Assembly (NCBI GenBank): GCA_014529385.2
Contig: CM043945.1
Span: 139,664,241 to 139,728,240, forward strand
Direction of reading: 5' to 3'
Source: Adiantum capillus-veneris
Lineage: Eukaryota; Streptophyta; Polypodiopsida; Polypodiales; Pteridaceae
Length of the DNA stretch: 64,000 bases
The notes under the pieces are model-generated. The model was not told where the DNA came from. It did no database searches and was given only the letters and a program-made list of their open reading frames with translations. Positions 33,991-45,588 of the stretch are shown here, piece by piece. Made by a program: the position numbers and the translations under genes. Numbering within the stretch: position 1 is the stretch's first letter; every line of letters starts with the position of its first letter.

Positions 33991-35373
33991 ATGGCTGGAT
34001 CACAGGACACTGCTCTTTACAATATCAAGAAGCTGGATGGAACCAATTTCCCATTGAGGAAGAATCAGATTTGGCACGTGTTGGTACAAAAGAAGTAGAT
34101 AAAACCTATAAAGCTCAAGGGGATAAAACCAGAAGATATGGACGAAGATGAATGGAGCGAAATGGATGAATTGGCACTTTCTACCATTATGCTGACTTTG
34201 GCAGAAAGCATTTACTTCAATGTAGCAGACGAGATGTCGGCTTATCAAGCATGGTTAAAGCTGAGTGATCTTTATGAGAAGCAGAGTGCAACCTTACAGG
34301 TATACTGGCTTAAGAAGCTTGTTGACTTGAAGATGAAAGAAGGGACACCTATGTCCAATCATCTGAATGAATTCAACACAATCTATAGTCAGTTGTCAGC
34401 TCAAGGTGTCAAGTTTGATGAACCTGTTAGAGCTATGTTCGTGTTGATCACATTGCCGGAAAGTTGGGACACTTTTCGCACAGCTTTGAGTAATTCTGCA
34501 CCTCCAGATGGTTTGAACATAGCAGGTGTAGAAGGAAGTCTGCTTACTGAAGAAACCAATAGAAAGACAATGGACAAAGGCAAAGGAACAGCCTTAGTTG
34601 TCAGGGGAAGGACCAAAGAAAAGTACAAAGGTGGAAAGAGGAATTAGTCTCGTAGCAAGTCCCGCAGTGCTAAAGGCAAGAGTGACATAGAATGCTACCA
34701 TTGTGGCAAGAAGGGTCACATGAAAAGAGACTGCAGAGAATGGAAAGCAGAAAAAGGCAAAGAGAAAGCTGAAGACCATGGTGAGAAGAACAAGTCCTCA
34801 GTGAAGATTCAAGAAATAAATGTGACAAACACTGTTGTAGAGGATGACAGTCTAATGTCAGGAGACATCTACTTCTTGAAGAATACAATGGACTCAGCTC
34901 TTCTTACAGCATCTGATGGAAATGCACTGACTGACTGGATTATAGACTCAGGGGCATCACTTCATGTGTCTCCAAACAAGGAGTGGTTTACCTCTTATGT
35001 GACCACTAAAGATCATGTTCGGCTAGGCAATGGGCAGACATGTGAGATCTTAGGTGTTGGAGATGTTCAATTGAAGTTTCAGTATGGCTCTTCTTTCACG
35101 CTGAAGAATGTGAGACATGTTCCCGCAATTACAAAGAGCTTGATCAGCACAGGTTTACTTGATGATGCTGGCTACGTCACCACTTTTGGACAGAACATGT
35201 GGAAGATATCCAAGGGTTCTATGACAGTAGCACATGGAGTAAAGTCTGGAGGACTTTACATGATTTATGTATCAAATGTCTCTAAAAATGTAATCAATGT
35301 AACCGAGAAGCCGAACGTTTCTTTGTGGCATAGCCGGTTAGGACATATGTCCAAGAAGGGAATGGAAATCTTG
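33991..35373 (+). pseudogene. Copia-2 gag, zinc knuckle, protease and pre-integrase
   Basis: From the ATG at 33991 one frame runs to 35373, broken by stops at 34096 and 34645. Parts in order: gag N-terminus (KKLDGTNF), UBN2 gag domain with H-L-N-E-F-N and L-P-E-S-W, CCHC knuckle CYHCGKKGHMKRDC (about 34692-34733), protease with intact Asp-Ser-Gly-Ala in WIIDSGASLHVSPN (about 34938), and pre-integrase LWHSRLGHMSKKGMEIL (about 35325-35373). Coding then jumps straight to RNase H. Confidence 0.92.
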
Positions 35374-35381
35374 TCTTTACA

Positions 35382-35762
35382 TTGGTTGGTGGAGCAGTAT
35401 CATGGCGTTCTAGATTACAAGATTGTGTTACTCAGTCTACTACAGAGGCTGAATATGTTGCAGCATCAGAGGCATGCAAAGAATCAATTTGGCTTAATCG
35501 ACTAGTAACAGATTTGGGAATCAAAGAAGAGATGCCTGTGTTATATTGTGATAGTCAAAGTGCTATACAATTGGCTCGCAATCCAGTTTATCACTCAAAG
35601 ACAAAGCATGTGGATGTGAAGTATCATTTCATCAGGGAAATGCTCGAGGATAAGCAAATTCAGCTTGTCAAAGTTCACACCACAGAAAATCCTGCTGATC
35701 TACTTACAAAAGGACTTCCCTTAGAGAGCTTTGCGCATTTGCGCATTTGCGCAAGCAATTAG
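35382..35762 (+). pseudogene. Copia-2 RNase H domain after internal deletion
   Basis: The frame starts within the end of RT/RNase H: TTEAEYVAASEACKE, LYCDSQSAIQLARNPVYHSK, TKHVDVKYHFIRE and a final Pro-Ala-Asp-Leu-Leu-Thr-Lys. This is the usual Copia C-terminus. It is in a different frame from the gag-protease part. The junction near 35374-35385 marks a deletion of several hundred codons covering integrase and RT. Confidence 0.92.
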
Positions 35763-35850
35763 GTGTAGGTTAGTACATCACTTCTCTACATCTCTTGTAT
35801 ATTAGCTTGTATAGTAGCTTCTCTCACACTTAAAGTACCACATTGGACTT

Positions 35851-35861
35851 TAAGTGGGAGG
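35851..35861 (+). other. Copia-2 polypurine tract
   Basis: TAAGTGGGAGG directly before the 3' LTR, the expected second-strand primer. Confidence 0.75.
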
Positions 35862-35862
35862 T

Positions 35863-36054
35863 TTTTGGGGTATAAAGCCCAATGTGGTCGCCCAGGTAAG
35901 TGGGCGGGCCGCCAGGTATGTACACATATTCTTTTGTTAAAACCTAATAAGAACTCACTATGCTCTACACATTACAGTAGAGCGAGTTCACCATATTGTC
36001 GTGCTCTTCTTCTCGCACTCTCTCTCGCATCACACTTCTGCTCGTACTCCTTCA
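35863..36054 (+). mobile_element. Copia-2 3' LTR
   Basis: Same 192-bp length as the 5' LTR with few differences. Its terminal TG is changed to TT. Confidence 0.9.
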
Positions 36055-37296
36055 AGGCATGTTCCTTCTCTTCGGAAAAATTTGATCTCTACACGACAAT
36101 TGGACAATGAAGGTCACAACATTGCATTCGGAAGCAAACGGTGGAAGATCTCAAAGGGATCTTTGGTGGTTGCCAAGGGAGAAAAGGTCGGTACACTTTA
36201 CTTGTGTACTATCAGCACACGACCTTCAGCTTGTGCAAAAACTACAGAAGTTGACCGTGCGGTGTGGCACTACCGGCTTGGGCATATGAGTGCCAAAAGA
36301 ATGCAAATCCTTCAAACGAAGAAGCTTCTACCAGGTTTGAAAGAAGTGGACTTAGAGTTTTGTGAAGATTGTGTTTATGGTGAACAAAAGAGGGTAAAAT
36401 TTAAAAAATCAAGAAATGAAAGAAAAATTAAAAAACTTGAGCTGGTTCATTCTGATGTTTGGGGTCCTGCAAGTACACCATCACTTGGTAGCTCATTGTA
36501 CTATGTAACATTCATAGACGATGCGACTAGAAAAACATGGGTTTATGTCATGAAGAATAAGTCCAATGTATTTTCCATATTTCAAAGGTGGAAAGATTTT
36601 GTGGAGAATGAAACACGTACTAAGGTTAAATGCCTCAGATTCGACAATGGAGGTGAATATTGCAGCCAAGCTTTTGAAAGCTTTTGTGCTAGCAATGGCA
36701 TTCAGAGGCAAAGGACAACCCCAAGGACATCTCAACAAAATGGGATTTCTGAAAGGATGAACAAAACAACCATGGAGCAAGCACGAAGCATGCGGCTACA
36801 TGCTGGCCTACCGCTTGAGCTTTGGGCGGAAGCTGTAAGTACGTCTGTGTACTTAATCAACTGGTCACCCTCAACGGCATTGGATGGGGTAGTTCTAAAA
36901 GAGGCATGGAGAGGTAAACCGGTGAATTATGCATTTCTCAAAGTGTTTGGGTGTGAGGCTTTCATGCACAAAGATAGAAGCCTAAGATCAAAGCTAGATG
37001 CAAAGTGCAAAAAGCGTTTCTTCATTGGCTATGGAGAAGGTGACTTTGGGTATCGCCTATGGAATCTTGCAAATGGTAAAATCTTAAGGAGTAGGGATGT
37101 AATTTTTAACGAAAAAAATATGTACAAAGATTACTTGGAAAGAAAACAAACAAAAGAAACAGGTGATGAGGACATGGAGCTTGAGGACGGTGAAGACTCA
37201 AGGACTGCAAACGGTGACAATGTGCAACAACGTCAACCAAATGAGGAGCCTCAACCTATTTCCCAAAGATCTACAAGAGCAAGTAGACCTCCATAA
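36055..37296 (+). pseudogene. Copia-1 pre-integrase and integrase
   Basis: After the Copia-2 insertion the frame resumes at His-Val-Pro-Ser-Leu-Arg-Lys. It carries the pre-integrase VWHYRLGHMSAKRMQIL with a downstream Cys-x-x-Cys, then the integrase core with HSDVWGPAS, FIDDATRKTWVYVMK, RFDNGGEY and SQQNGISERMN (DDE-type acids Asp, Asp and Glu visible). A C-terminal Gly-Tyr-Gly-Glu-Gly region and an acidic tail follow. An in-frame stop at 37294-37296 separates it from RT. Integrates element cDNA in the nucleus; inactive here. Confidence 0.93.
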
Positions 37297-38211
37297 AGGT
37301 TTGTTCCTTCCTTCAACCATCTCTTGATCTCAGATTTTGGAGAGCCGGATTCTTACGAAGAAGCTATGCAACATGAATCCAAAGAAGAATGGACGAAGAG
37401 CATGCAAGTGGAGATGGACTCACTACATCGCAACCAAACATGGGAGTTGGTTGAGTTGCCTAAAGGTAAGCGGGCACTTCAAAACAAATGGGTGTACAAG
37501 CTGAAGGAAGAAGAAGGTGGGAAGAAAAGGTACAAGTCTAGGCTTGTGGTAGAAGGGTTTTCTCAAAAGAAAGGTATTGACTTCAATGAAATATTTTCTC
37601 CTATTGTAAAAATGAACTGAATTAGGCTTGTGTTAAGCCTTGTGGATACTCATGATTTAAATCTCGAGCAAATGGATGTAAATACGGCATTCCCTCACGG
37701 TGATTTAGAGGAGGAAATCTACATGCTTCAACCAAAGGGGTATGAAGTAAAAGCTAAGGAAAAAATGGTTTCCAGATTAAAGAAGAGCTTGTATGGTCTA
37801 AAGAAAGCATCGAGACAATGGTACTTGAAGTTTGATCTATGGATGTTGGATGATGGATTCACAAGATGCAACTCGGATCACTACATCTAAACGAAGAATT
37901 TGGAAGATGGGAAGTTCATCATCCTAATGTTGTATGTTGATGACATGTTGATTGCAAGTGCTAACATGCATGACATCAGAGACCTAAAAGAGGAGCTATC
38001 TAAATATTTTTCAATGAAATATTTAGGTGCTGCAAAGAGGATACTTGGTATGAAGATATCAAGGGAAAGGATAAAGAAGACAATAAGTCTATCTCAAGAG
38101 GATTACATTGAGAAGGTACTAGAAAGGTTTGCAATGAAAAATGCAAAAACGGTTTCTACACCTTTGGCTGGTCACTTTAAACTAACCAAGGATATGTGTC
38201 CAAAGACGTAA
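37297..38211 (+). pseudogene. Copia-1 reverse transcriptase with in-frame stops
   Basis: Same frame as the integrase. It contains the entry motif NQTWELVELPKGKRALQNKW, a Lys-Ser-Arg-Leu-Val-Val-Glu-Gly-Phe segment (usually Ala-Lys-Gly), Gln-Met-Asp-Val-Asn/Thr-Ala-Phe, SLYGLKKASRQWYLKFD, and the catalytic Tyr-Val-Asp-Asp at 37933-37944. Stops at 37618, 37888 and 38209 interrupt it. All are in one frame, showing decay by point mutation. Confidence 0.93.
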
Positions 38212-38226
38212 GAGGAGATAGCCTAT

Positions 38227-38879
38227 ATGTCTAAAGTTCCATATGCTGCAACGGTGGGTTCTCTTATGTATGCTATGGTCCGGACAAGGCCAGAGATTGC
38301 ACATGCAGTGGGAGTTGTAAGCAGGTTCATAGACAACCCAGGTAAAGAGCACTTGCAAGCTTTGAAGTGCATACTTAGGTATCTAAAAGGGACAACAACA
38401 AATGCTTTGCATTTTGGAGGAATTAATACTTTTCTAGAAGGGTATGCTGATGCAGATATGGGAGGTGACAAAGATACTCGAAGGAGCACTACTGGCTATT
38501 TCGTCACGGTTGGAGGCACAAGAGTAAGATGGGCTTCAAAGCTACAGAAAGCGGTCTCACTTTCTACCACGGAAAAGCAGAGTATGTAGCAATGACGGAG
38601 GCAAGCAAAGAAATTTTGTGGCTTCACAGATTCTTAGAAGAGCTTGGATTCAGACAAGACAATTGTGTTTTGTACAGTGATAGCCAAAGTTCTATCCATC
38701 TTGCAAAGAACTCAACCTTTCATTCAAGGACAAAGCACATTGAGGTGAGATATCACTTCATACACACTCTTTTGAAAGAGGGACAGCTAAAGCTAATAAA
38801 GGTGCATACAAGTGAAAATCCTGCAGACAGGTTTACAAAGGTTGTCAACAAGGGGAAGTTGAGCTTTTGCTCATCTTAA
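38227..38879 (+). pseudogene. Copia-1 RNase H, frameshifted
   Basis: The first part (Val-Gly-Ser-Leu-Met-Tyr-Ala-Met, Arg-Pro-Glu-Ile, YADADMGGDKDTRRSTTGYF) is in the RT frame. Near 38565 a frameshift moves the rest (AEYVAMTEASKEILWL, LYSDSQSSIHLAKN, SRTKHIEVRYHF, Pro-Ala-Asp) to another frame. Typical Copia RNase H that would remove RNA from the hybrid during cDNA synthesis. Confidence 0.92.
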
Positions 38880-38945
38880 ATCGGCATTCAAGATAAGAAG
38901 CCAGGATGGAAAGCAATCACAGTTTTGGTTTGGAGATCAGTCTCC

Positions 38946-38956
38946 AAGTGGGAGAT
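38946..38956 (+). other. Copia-1 polypurine tract
   Basis: AAGTGGGAGAT directly before the 3' LTR start TGTTAAG. Confidence 0.8.
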
Positions 38957-39700
38957 TGTTAAGTATGGAGCCTGATTTACCCCTTGTAATTTTCTGTGGT
39001 AAAAACACACATTTGTAAGGCCCTGATTATGAAGAGAATCCATTGTCCATGAAGGAAAATCACTCGCCAGAAATAAAAATCACTCGCCGAAAACCAAAAG
39101 TTTCACTCATTGGAATATTCCTTTTTGCCGAAATATTATGGCCAGACGACGGCCGGAAAGTGGTCGAAAAACGACTGGTCGGTGGGCCGGGTGGCCGGTG
39201 GCCGTAGTCAATGGCCGGTGGCTGGTGGTCGGACGTTAATGGCCAAAGGCCAATGGCCGAATTCAAAGGCGGACTTGTCTTCTCAAGGGCGGCCACACAT
39301 GGGCGGATTGGAGGGTCCGAATTGGACTTATCTACACAAGGGCGGCTACACATGGCTGCATCTCATGAGAGAGGGCATCCCTTTTGGCCTATAAAAGGAG
39401 GCCATTTCTACATACATTTCATAGTGTGAAGTTGATGGAACAAGGTGGGTGTGAGGTGGTGAGAGTGAAGCAAGGCAGGAGCTCTATCAAGGGTATAATC
39501 CCTTTGCAAACTACTTCTTGTTTTGAAGTGCTAAAGCCATTGAGTGGATGCTTTCCCATGGACGTAGCCCACATTTGGTGAACCACGTATATCATGTGTA
39601 CTCTCTCTCTCTCTAGTCTATAATATCTTGTGTGTGAAATCTATCTCTCTCCATTAGTTAATCTACTCAAATATCTATTTAGCTACGTCATATTTCCTAA
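38957..39700 (+). mobile_element. Copia-1 3' LTR
   Basis: About 744 bp, matching 24098-24833, with the TATA box conserved at 39389-39397 and a short CT tract. Confidence 0.9.
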
Positions 39701-40514
39701 AAGTAAGATTTTGGGTAAGACCCAACTCTTGGCATTCCTTGGGTACTTGTCCTTAAGATCAAGCAAATTTGCCCAGTGGAGTATACATCGAAAACATCGA
39801 CGTTAATGGACAAGCAAGAGTCTTGTCATTATGAATGTTTAGGGTGGTATTTTTGCACTACATGCTTTTATTGCGACGCTGAAGTTGAGGTTAGTAATCT
39901 TCAACTCACATTTGCTGATCTATACCACAGAATCTAGAGGCAGCAAACAATTGAGACAGTACGGTTGTTCATACAAGCTAGGCATCTCACTTGGTGGATT
40001 TTGTCACGGAGTGTTTTGTAGTTACCTCCACACACAAGTACATCTTGTACTTGCTGGATGTCGCTTTTTCGGCCATTCCTATTTGAGACACATTCCACAT
40101 GTGGCAAATATGAGTCTCTGGGACAGACACTGGTGTCGCTATTTCAATTATGTGTCGTGATGATGTCCCTAGGTGCTAGTCCCATCTGTTTTCTAGACCA
40201 TTTTTAGCACGACGTATCAGGAGCAATTTCAGTGGGGCCAAAAATTGTTGGATACTTAGAATGACTTGTTAAGGTACAAGTGGTTCTAAAAAACATCATA
40301 GATGGTTGCTTTACATATACAAAGGCTATGAGTTGTTAATGAAAAAGTTTCATTGTTTGTGATATGAATCTTCATTTTTCAATACTGTACTTTGGTCCTA
40401 ATGTAGTGGTCCTAATGTAGTGGCATGGATTTGCACAATATCTAGAGCCTTCCTAATCACTTGAGGTCAAGATTTGAGGAATATAATGGAACATTCTCCA
40501 AACATCTTGGCTAA
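39701..40514. other. Unassigned flank of Copia-1
   Basis: One 91-codon frame (39885-40160, plus) without a recognised motif. No repeat structure seen. Confidence 0.4.
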
Positions 40515-41506
40515 GAGTTGGTTGTTGTTAGGTAGGCAACCCTTGCATCTCCGCTGTAGCATCACTATCTTTGAGCAATGTTACCAAAGGATGAGATCCA
40601 ATGGCAAACATTAGAGGGGCTAGCTCTAGAGCATCCCTACTTGATTGACCTTCTAAATTCAAATGCATCCACAATTCTCTCATTGAAAATAAGCTCAGAT
40701 TGGCTATCAACGCTAAGGGTGCTTACCAAATGACACACCCATGGTGTGAAGCCCAGTGATTTTGTGCCATGTTTGATGAGTGACCATGTGATCTTGTCAT
40801 ATGATTTATCTACAGCTAGTTGTAGCAAAATACGCTCTTGTTTAGTGGACACTACATACTCTATGCCAACCATTTCTACCATAATGTTATAATAGATAGA
40901 CCTTCCTTTGATAAATCCATGCTGGTGGGGAGTGATGACTTTGTCTGATAACTTTGCCTCGAAGGATAGCAAGCATGAGGTCTATGGGTTTGGCAATAAT
41001 TTTATAGCCTACTAACATCATAGTAATGGGGAACCAATGTTTCAATTGGGAGTAGCAAATTTGTTTGGGTATAGGCTTGATGAGGCCCCTTTTGATGCTT
41101 AAGTCAAGGACTCTAATGACCAGGGCTTGGTTAGCCATTTGTGTGATCGGGGACTTAAGATCATCCCTGAATTCTTTGAGAAATTCAGTAGTCATATTGA
41201 GCCACCCAAGGGGCTTTTCTTTGCCAAGATCTTGCAACACGTGAGAACATTCCTCTTGAGCAAATAGCCTCTCCAAAGTGATGGCATTTGAATGGGAGAT
41301 TTTTTTTTTGACACTTCCAAGAAGAGTAGCTATGACTTCATCCACATTTGGGGGATGGACCTCAGGTTGTCCTATAATCTTTCATAACTGATTTAGTAGT
41401 AAGTTGATCCATTTTATATGGGTCCTCCACAACACTCTCTCGCCCATCGGCAAGTGAATGGACAAGGCCTTTTTGAGGAAGAAATGTGTGGAAGGGGTAG
41501 ATTGTT
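40515..41506 (-). mobile_element. LINE copy C, reverse transcriptase fragment
   Basis: Minus-strand copy of the LINE family. 41345-40887 covers the pre-RT region and the RT entry motifs (Leu-Ile-Lys-Pro-Ile-Pro-Lys, His-Trp-x-Pro-Ile-Thr, YKIIAKPI). 40972-40637 gives HQHGFIKGRSIYYNI and LQLAVDKSYDKITW with the first catalytic Asp. 40710-40528 gives the strand after it. Frames overlap through indels. Coding similarity starts at about 41506 and ends before the Asp-Asp box near 40515. Confidence 0.8.
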
Positions 41507-42868
41507 CCTTTTTTTGTAGAACTCACAATTGTGAGTGAATTATATTAACATGGCCAAAAAGTTACAAATTATATCCATTCTCGTGTTGTGACATCTCCCA
41601 GCACCCAAATATACATTGATTGACAAGGGAGACATCTCGAGACACTGGAAAGGAACCCATAGATAAGCTTGACTAGATCCATCCTGGAGAAAGACTCATA
41701 CCAACCTCGTTAAAAAAATGCTAATCACCCTATTCCATTCCTTAGAGATCATCCATTTTCCCAAGGAGACAATCGCTTCCCTGATTTCTTGTATAATCTC
41801 TGAGAACTTAGCTATTTGAAAAGTGTTCAAAGACTTGATTCTTTGTGGCATTCCACATGTGTTTGAAGTAGTATAATCTAATAGTTTGTGTGCCGATAAG
41901 TAGTCCTTGGCTCTTAAACACCTTCCTACCTAGATATAGATTGTTTCTTCCATGTCTTTTTCACTCATATGAAGATCTTCCTTGCTAGGCCGCTTGTTGG
42001 CAAAAGTGCCTAACGAGCATCCTCCTAGCAAGCTACATCACCACAAAGCCCATGATTTTGATGTAATCACATTATTTTTCCAAACAATCTTTGTATAAAG
42101 AGAGGTTATGATCGATGAGCCGCATTCTTGTACACTTTCTGTAATTATTTTTTCCTAAACCTAAAAGCCTTGTAAGTCGGTCATTGACGAAGTGAAAAGC
42201 CCTAGGTACTAGGTTCAAAGTTTCTAGTTTGGACAGGCCCAATCTAACATTATCTAATTTTTTTGAAAAGCTTATACTTACGACTGAGAGCAACAACTCA
42301 ATAGCACCTTGTAATCCATTTTTTTCAATCTTTGGTAATTAAAAAATTCAGTCCTAAAAAGTGCATTGTGCTCCTTGTCTCTTGTTCTTTCATTTAAGTG
42401 TAATCATTCTCAATTTTGATGTGGTTTGCAACTACCTGTTTGTGAGTTAAATCTACAATTTTGAGTACAAAAATGGTTGTTTTTTTACATTTTGACCATA
42501 GAGAGTGATCCTAAACCATAGAGTGACCTTTTTAGATAGTTCAGTTACAGTTTTCATGACTTGGACCATGATGGATCGTGATTTTGGTACCACGTCAGAT
42601 GATCTTTGAAATTTGTAGGATCGTGCCCCTAGGCCTATTATAGCTCCTCCCAACGTTTTGTTGCATTCCAAGATCATTTGGTTGACAAAATGGCATGATG
42701 ACCTAGAGCGATGAGACAAGACATAGATAAATTTTCTAGAGTAGAGAGTGATAGATTTGCTATTCCTAATGATAGCTTAGTTTCATAGGTTCACTTCTTG
42801 AGATTGACACCCTCAAAGAGTCTCCGTGCCCCATCCGAGTCGCTTCTTTGAGTATTTACATATGTTTG
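41507..42868. other. Unassigned stretch left of the large LTR element
   Basis: Minus-strand frames (42072-42296, 42453-42719) have no certain family match. They might be remote LINE sequence, given LINE C next door, but I cannot show it. A 16-bp palindrome ACTCACAATTGTGAGT lies at about 41521. Confidence 0.35.
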
Positions 42869-43767
42869 TGTTAGCAGCGGGGCACACCCTACGGAAAATG
42901 ATTGCTCGGCGGAATATTATTTTTTTTAATCATTCATTTATTGAGAAAAACTGACATTTCACCTTTGTAAATATTGGGGCTTACAGAAGTTTCCAGATTG
43001 TATCCCATTTTTTACATTTAAATTGAGTAGATGGTAAAATTGGAACATTAGGGTTTGAGATTGTAAGGTATTTATACCACTTTTTGACCTTAATGAAAAG
43101 ACCTTTGTCATTTTTAAAAATTAATGTCTGTGAGTGAGCGTACTGTGTACGAGAGAGAGTAAGAGTTTCATCTTGACGCTATGCGTGCACCGGTGGTCGA
43201 AATTGAGTGTGGAGAAGTGCAGCGTGTTGTTCCCGACGAGAGCTACGCGCCGATACCTACATTGCGGGTGTACGGTCTGGTTTTGCAAGCTCGACCTACG
43301 AGCTTCATCTGGTGATTCAGTGAGCATACGTTATTCATTTTTCGCATTTGATTATATCCATGTGTTCGCATTGAGTAGAGCTACACAATAGGCACTTTAG
43401 TTTTCGAAAACGATGATCTGCAAATTTCAACCAGATATCCTACGTGATTTTGCACTAGGTGTTTAGGATTGGGATTTCGGTTCATAGACCTTAGGGAGAG
43501 CGACCTATTGGTGGCATTTTGAGAACGTTTGATGGGTATTTGGCTCTTGGAAGCGTTGTAGAAAATCTCCTCTTAAGCACTCCTGAAGGCTGTAGCTTAG
43601 ACATTGGGTAGAGACCTCTGTAGGAATTATTCGAGAGTCGCTCGAGTGTAGATTGACAGCCTATGCTTGCTTCCACGCGCCTGTGGGTCGAGCTTCGTCC
43701 TTAGCTAAAAAATCTTGTTAGATGAGTTCTCGCTGTGCTGACATCCGTCATGGCGTATCCGCCAACA
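42869..43767 (+). mobile_element. Large element 5' LTR (LTR1)
   Basis: 899 bp, starting TGTTAGCAGC. It is shorter than LTR2 at the 3' end, where LTR2 has about 50 extra bp before its primer site, so LTR1 likely lost the LTR end by deletion. TATTTATA at 43069-43076 is conserved in LTR2. Confidence 0.85.
43069..43076 (+). promoter_or_regulatory. Putative TATA box of LTR1
   Basis: TATTTATA, repeated at the matching place in LTR2 (58125-58132). Its role is inferred from position and conservation. Confidence 0.5.
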
Positions 43768-43768
43768 C

Positions 43769-43791
43769 TAGCGCCGCTACCGGGAACGAAA
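43769..43791 (+). other. Diverged tRNA-Asp-type primer site
   Basis: TAGCGCCGCTACCGGGAACG resembles the Asp-type site at 19144 with several changes. It lies just after LTR1. Confidence 0.55.
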
Positions 43792-44310
43792 ACCCTAGGT
43801 AGGTGACCAAGACTAGTCCTTGAGGATAGGGATTCTCTGGCTTGCCAGAGTCTCGTTTTACATTTAGATAGGATGAGAGGGTGGAGGACTCTCTAGGTCT
43901 TAGAGGGAGTCTAGGGAGCGTGTGTATGGCCTAGATCCTTCGACTTAGGTAGACTTAGGTAGACTTAGATAGTTTTTAGGCCTTAGTTGAGTTCATGAGT
44001 AGGAGTTGGAGTGGTAGAAGCAGTGAAAGGAGAGCTTGAGAGTCCAGAGATGCTAGGAAGCAACCGAAACACCAATATCACCATTTCACATGATGAGTAG
44101 GAGTAGGGTAAGTAGGACATCATGATTCATGATCTAGAGCACTTCATGCATGTTATACTTGCTGTTAGGTTCATCACAAGGTTGTAAAAGACGCAAAAGA
44201 GTGTTTGAAAGTTGAAGTGAAGTTCAAAAGTTTTTGTGAGTGTTTCTAAGAGAGCTGCAGAGCATCAGGAGCATTTCTGACAGGAGAAAAATAAATTTTA
44301 AGCTAGGATA

Positions 44311-45168
44311 CATCTTACGCGTAGGATGTCTACAAGCTGATCTGGTGGAAATTTTGAAATTTTGAGTTGATCGGTGTGTTCAGAAGGTAGGTTTTACCCT
44401 ATTTTCACCTGGAAAGTGGAAATTTGACCATATCTTGACAAGATAAGGCCAGATAGATAGAAATTGCCAGACATCCTACCCAAATTGTGCCAAGGCATTA
44501 TTTTAAGACCAAAACTATAGGGTGGCTGCATGAGCATGATCTGCATGATTTATTTAGTGCCTGAGAAGGGTTTCATCTCAATTGGGTGAGAAAATTGGGT
44601 TCTAAGCAGACTTTAGCATCTTTGACTGAAAAGGGCTAGAACAGCTAAAATTGGGGTCTTTTGAAATCCAAACCAAAATCTAAGCATAGCACTGGGTTGC
44701 TGACATCAAGGGTAAGCTGTGGCTCAAGTCTGGGGTCAAACAGGCCAAAACGACATCCTACGCATAGGATGTGTTCTGTGTGATTTGGCACTCCAAACCC
44801 AGATTTAAGCATACCAAAGTGATCAGCACCTCAAGAGGAGTCTGTGCTTTGTATTTGAATCCATTTTGAGTAATTAGACATGCTACACGTAGAATGTCTA
44901 CTGCATGAAATTAAAGCCAGAAACTGACTGTAGGCATAGCAGGGTGTTGTATAGCCTGAGGCAAGCCTCCTAGTCAATTTTGGTCCAAATTGGAGTTGAT
45001 TTGACTAGTTGGACCAACATCAGGCTGCTGAAACAGATTTCTGATCCATTGACCAGCTTATAGGTGTCCAAATCAAAAAGTAAAAATAATTGTGGACTCA
45101 GCACATCAAGGGGAGTCTATAGTGAAAAACAGGCAAAATAGAGCAGGAGACATCCTACGTGTAGGATG
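44311..45168 (+). repeat. Palindrome array 1 in leader (4 copies)
   Basis: Copies of the core CATCCTACGCGTAGGATG with 0-3 changes lie at 44311-44328, 44754-44771, 44879-44896 and 45151-45168. A half-copy is at 44472. Flanking GA...TC often extends the symmetry. Spacing here is uneven (443, 125 and 272 bp). The array sits between the primer site and the leader ORF. Confidence 0.9.
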
Positions 45169-45588
45169 TCTACTGGGGCTTAGGGAAGTGAAAAACTGAC
45201 TGAGGACATATAGTGATGTTCCAATTGACTTAAGAGTTTCAGAACTTCTTTCAGAAGTGAATTTGGACCTTGTTTGACCTTTTGACAGAGCAAAGACGGA
45301 ATTAAGACTTTTCAGGTGAATTGACCAACACCCGAGGGAAGTACAGTTTAGATTAGCAGACCTAATCAGAACATCAGAAGTGTATAAAATACAGTAGTAG
45401 TTGGGGTTAACCCTTCAGTTATACCAATCATTACTAAGACCACCTCTAGTGGTTAAATGCTTTGATTCGATTGCCGAAATTAAACGCTTGTGTACAGGTA
45501 TATTCAGCGGCAAAGCAAGAAGTTGTGCGACAACTGACCCTTTGCCAGGTGAGTGGTTGGATTTTATTAAGTTGCATTGCTAAGTTTG

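Larger units (their letters stand above)
32599..36054 (+). mobile_element. Small Copia retrotransposon (Copia-2), internally deleted
   Basis: Identical-length 192-bp LTRs (32599-32790 and 35863-36054) flank gag, protease, pre-integrase and RNase H. Host flanks are AGGAA and AGGCA (four of five match), a target duplication. The Copia-1 reading breaks at the left flank and resumes at the right. Integrase core and RT are deleted, so it cannot move on its own. Confidence 0.92.
24098..39700 (+). mobile_element. Copia retrotransposon (Copia-1) with two nested LTR elements
   Basis: LTRs at 24098-24833 and 38957-39700 enclose gag, protease, integrase, RT and RNase H in Copia order on the plus strand. 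Two later elements are inserted: 25629-32277 (minus) in the gag zinc knuckle and 32599-36054 (plus) downstream of the protease. Without them the element is about 5.5 kb, a normal Copia size. At least four in-frame stops and several frameshifts make it inactive. No clear target duplication was found at its ends. Confidence 0.93.

Noticed and set aside
41521-41536. 16-bp palindrome ACTCACAATTGTGAGT as an operator-like site
   Set aside because: Single copy in the window, no gene next to it; may be chance or an insertion edge.
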